Assembly (NCBI GenBank): GCA_023150345.1 | Contig: JAKLLB010000032.1 | Span: 1 to 40,418 of the forward strand | Length of the DNA stretch: 40,418 bases | Direction of reading: 5' to 3' | Origin: Aquabacterium sp. | Lineage (GTDB): Bacteria; Pseudomonadota; Gammaproteobacteria; Burkholderiales; Burkholderiaceae_C | Part shown: positions 39,622-40,418 of the stretch, piece after piece | How the letters are laid out: every line of letters starts with the position of its first letter | Numbering within the stretch: the stretch's first letter is position 1 | The notes under the pieces: generated by a model | The model's input: only the letters and a program-made list of their open reading frames with translations | Told to the model about the DNA's origin: nothing | Database searches by the model: none | Made by a program: the position numbers and the translations under genes

Positions 39622-40418
39622 ATGAACGCGTTGCGGATGGTCTCGTCGGAAGAGAGCGTCGATCGGCGGAGCATACTGGGCGCGATCGCCGCCACGATTG
39701 CGGGGGCAGCCACGGGCGCGCTGCCGCGGCTTGCCGCAGCGGCCCGAGATCCCGAGCGCATCGCGCTCGTGATCGGAAATGCGGCCTACAAGGCCGCGCC
39801 ATTGAAAAATCCGATCAACGATGCCAAGGCCGTTGCCGCGCGGCTGCGCGCCATGGGCTACGCCGTTGGCCTGCATGAGGACACGTCGCTGCGTGAGCTG
39901 ATCGAAGGCCTGCGCGAGTTTTCGCTGCGGGCGCCGCGGGCTCGGGTCCGATTGGTCTTTTACGCAGGTCATGGCGTCCAGTGGCGCGGGCGCAATTTCC
40001 TGTTGCCTGTGGACGCCAATCCGCAGACCGAGGACGACATCGAGCGCCAGGGCGTGGACGTCGGCGCTTTCGTCGAGCGGCTTGGTGCGATTGCGCACGG
40101 GATCAACGTGGTGGTGCTCGATGCTTGCCGCGTCAACCCCTTCGCCGGTGGCGTGATCGTGGGGCCGGACGGGCGCAGGCTCAAGTTTCGCGGGTCCACG
40201 CCGCCCGGGCTGGCCGCGCTGGATGCGCCGATGGGGACGATGATCGCGTTCTCCACTTCGCCCAACGGCGTGGCGCTCGACAACCCGGCAGGGTCGCACA
40301 GCGTCTATACCAAGTACTTGCTCGAGCACCTGGACACCCCCGGGCTGCCGATCGAGCAACTGTTCAAGCGCGTACGTGTCGGTGTGGCCGAGGCCACCGC
40401 ACGGGTACAGGTGCCTTG
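39622..40418 (+). CDS. Exported caspase-fold (C14) protease, 3' end outside the window
   Basis: The first 265 codons of a second caspase-like gene, open to the window edge. The N-terminus has a twin-arginine signal-like segment (VDRRSILGAIAATIAGAA) ending near residue 40, so export may be by Tat or Sec. The p20 domain begins RIALVIGNAAYKAAPLKNPINDA; catalytic H117 is in FYAGHGVQ and C169 in VLDACRVNPF. It is closer to the bacterial p20 proteins with C-terminal repeat or SH3-type domains than to the TPR protease upstream, but the C-terminus is not visible. It starts 18 bases after the anti-sigma gene and belongs to the same operon. Confidence 0.87.
   Translation, partial: MNALRMVSSEESVDRRSILGAIAATIAGAATGALPRLAAAARDPERIALVIGNAAYKAAPLKNPINDAKAVAARLRAMGYAVGLHEDTSLRELIEGLREFSLRAPRARVRLVFYAGHGVQWRGRNFLLPVDANPQTEDDIERQGVDVGAFVERLGAIAHGINVVVLDACRVNPFAGGVIVGPDGRRLKFRGSTPPGLAALDAPMGTMIAFSTSPNGVALDNPAGSHSVYTKYLLEHLDTPGLPIEQLFKRVRVGVAEATARVQVP

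Overview
The window is GC-rich DNA with tightly packed genes that frequently overlap as ATGA or GTGA. The core block thrS-infC-rpmI-rplT-pheS-pheT-ihfA-merR-tRNA-Pro, the protein sequences and the codon bias suggest a betaproteobacterium, most likely of the order Burkholderiales (Comamonadaceae/Sphaerotilaceae type). That placement is inference from gene content and family resemblance; no database search was run.

Region 1 (1-8710, + strand) begins with the tail of a LivF-like ABC transporter ATPase, followed by a terminator. Next is a fatty-acid/acyl-CoA degradation operon: fused enoyl-CoA hydratase/3-hydroxyacyl-CoA dehydrogenase, a membrane-anchored M20 peptidase, thiolase, a long acyl-CoA dehydrogenase and two SDR oxidoreductases. 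A perfect 14-bp palindrome of TetR-operator type precedes it. An HDOD signalling protein (8724-10061, - strand) separates this block from the next.

Region 2 (10219-25152) is an aryl-polyene/xanthomonadin-type pigment locus built as two convergent operons. The forward operon holds an acyl carrier protein, a COG4648-type membrane protein, an AMP-dependent ligase, a FabA/FabZ-like dehydratase, an LpxL-like acyltransferase, a LolA-like protein, an MMPL exporter, a NodB-type deacetylase, a methyltransferase, a second hotdog dehydratase, a FabG-like reductase and a possible 56-aa membrane peptide. The reverse operon holds a flavin-dependent halogenase, a chorismatase (hydroxybenzoate supply), a MipA/OmpV outer-membrane protein, a PlsC-like acyltransferase and a family 2 glycosyltransferase. 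No ketosynthase is encoded in the locus, although chain extension needs one, so it must lie elsewhere or be borrowed.

Region 3 (25395-35783, + strand) is housekeeping: tex, then thrS-infC-rpmI-rplT-pheS-pheT-ihfA, a MerR-type regulator and tRNA-Pro(GGG). Two things stand out. The thrS leader encodes a 12-residue peptide with five threonines, followed by mutually exclusive antiterminator and terminator hairpins, the layout of a ribosome-mediated attenuator. ThrRS itself appears to lack about 25-30 residues at the TGS/editing-domain junction, including the HxxxH half of the editing site.

Region 4 (36003-40418, + strand), immediately downstream of the tRNA, looks accessory. It encodes a lipoprotein, a secreted TPR-plus-caspase-fold protease, an ECF sigma factor, a single-pass anti-sigma factor without the usual zinc motif, and a second exported caspase-fold protease that runs off the window. 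The arrangement suggests an envelope signalling system in which caspase-like proteases may act on the sigma/anti-sigma pair.
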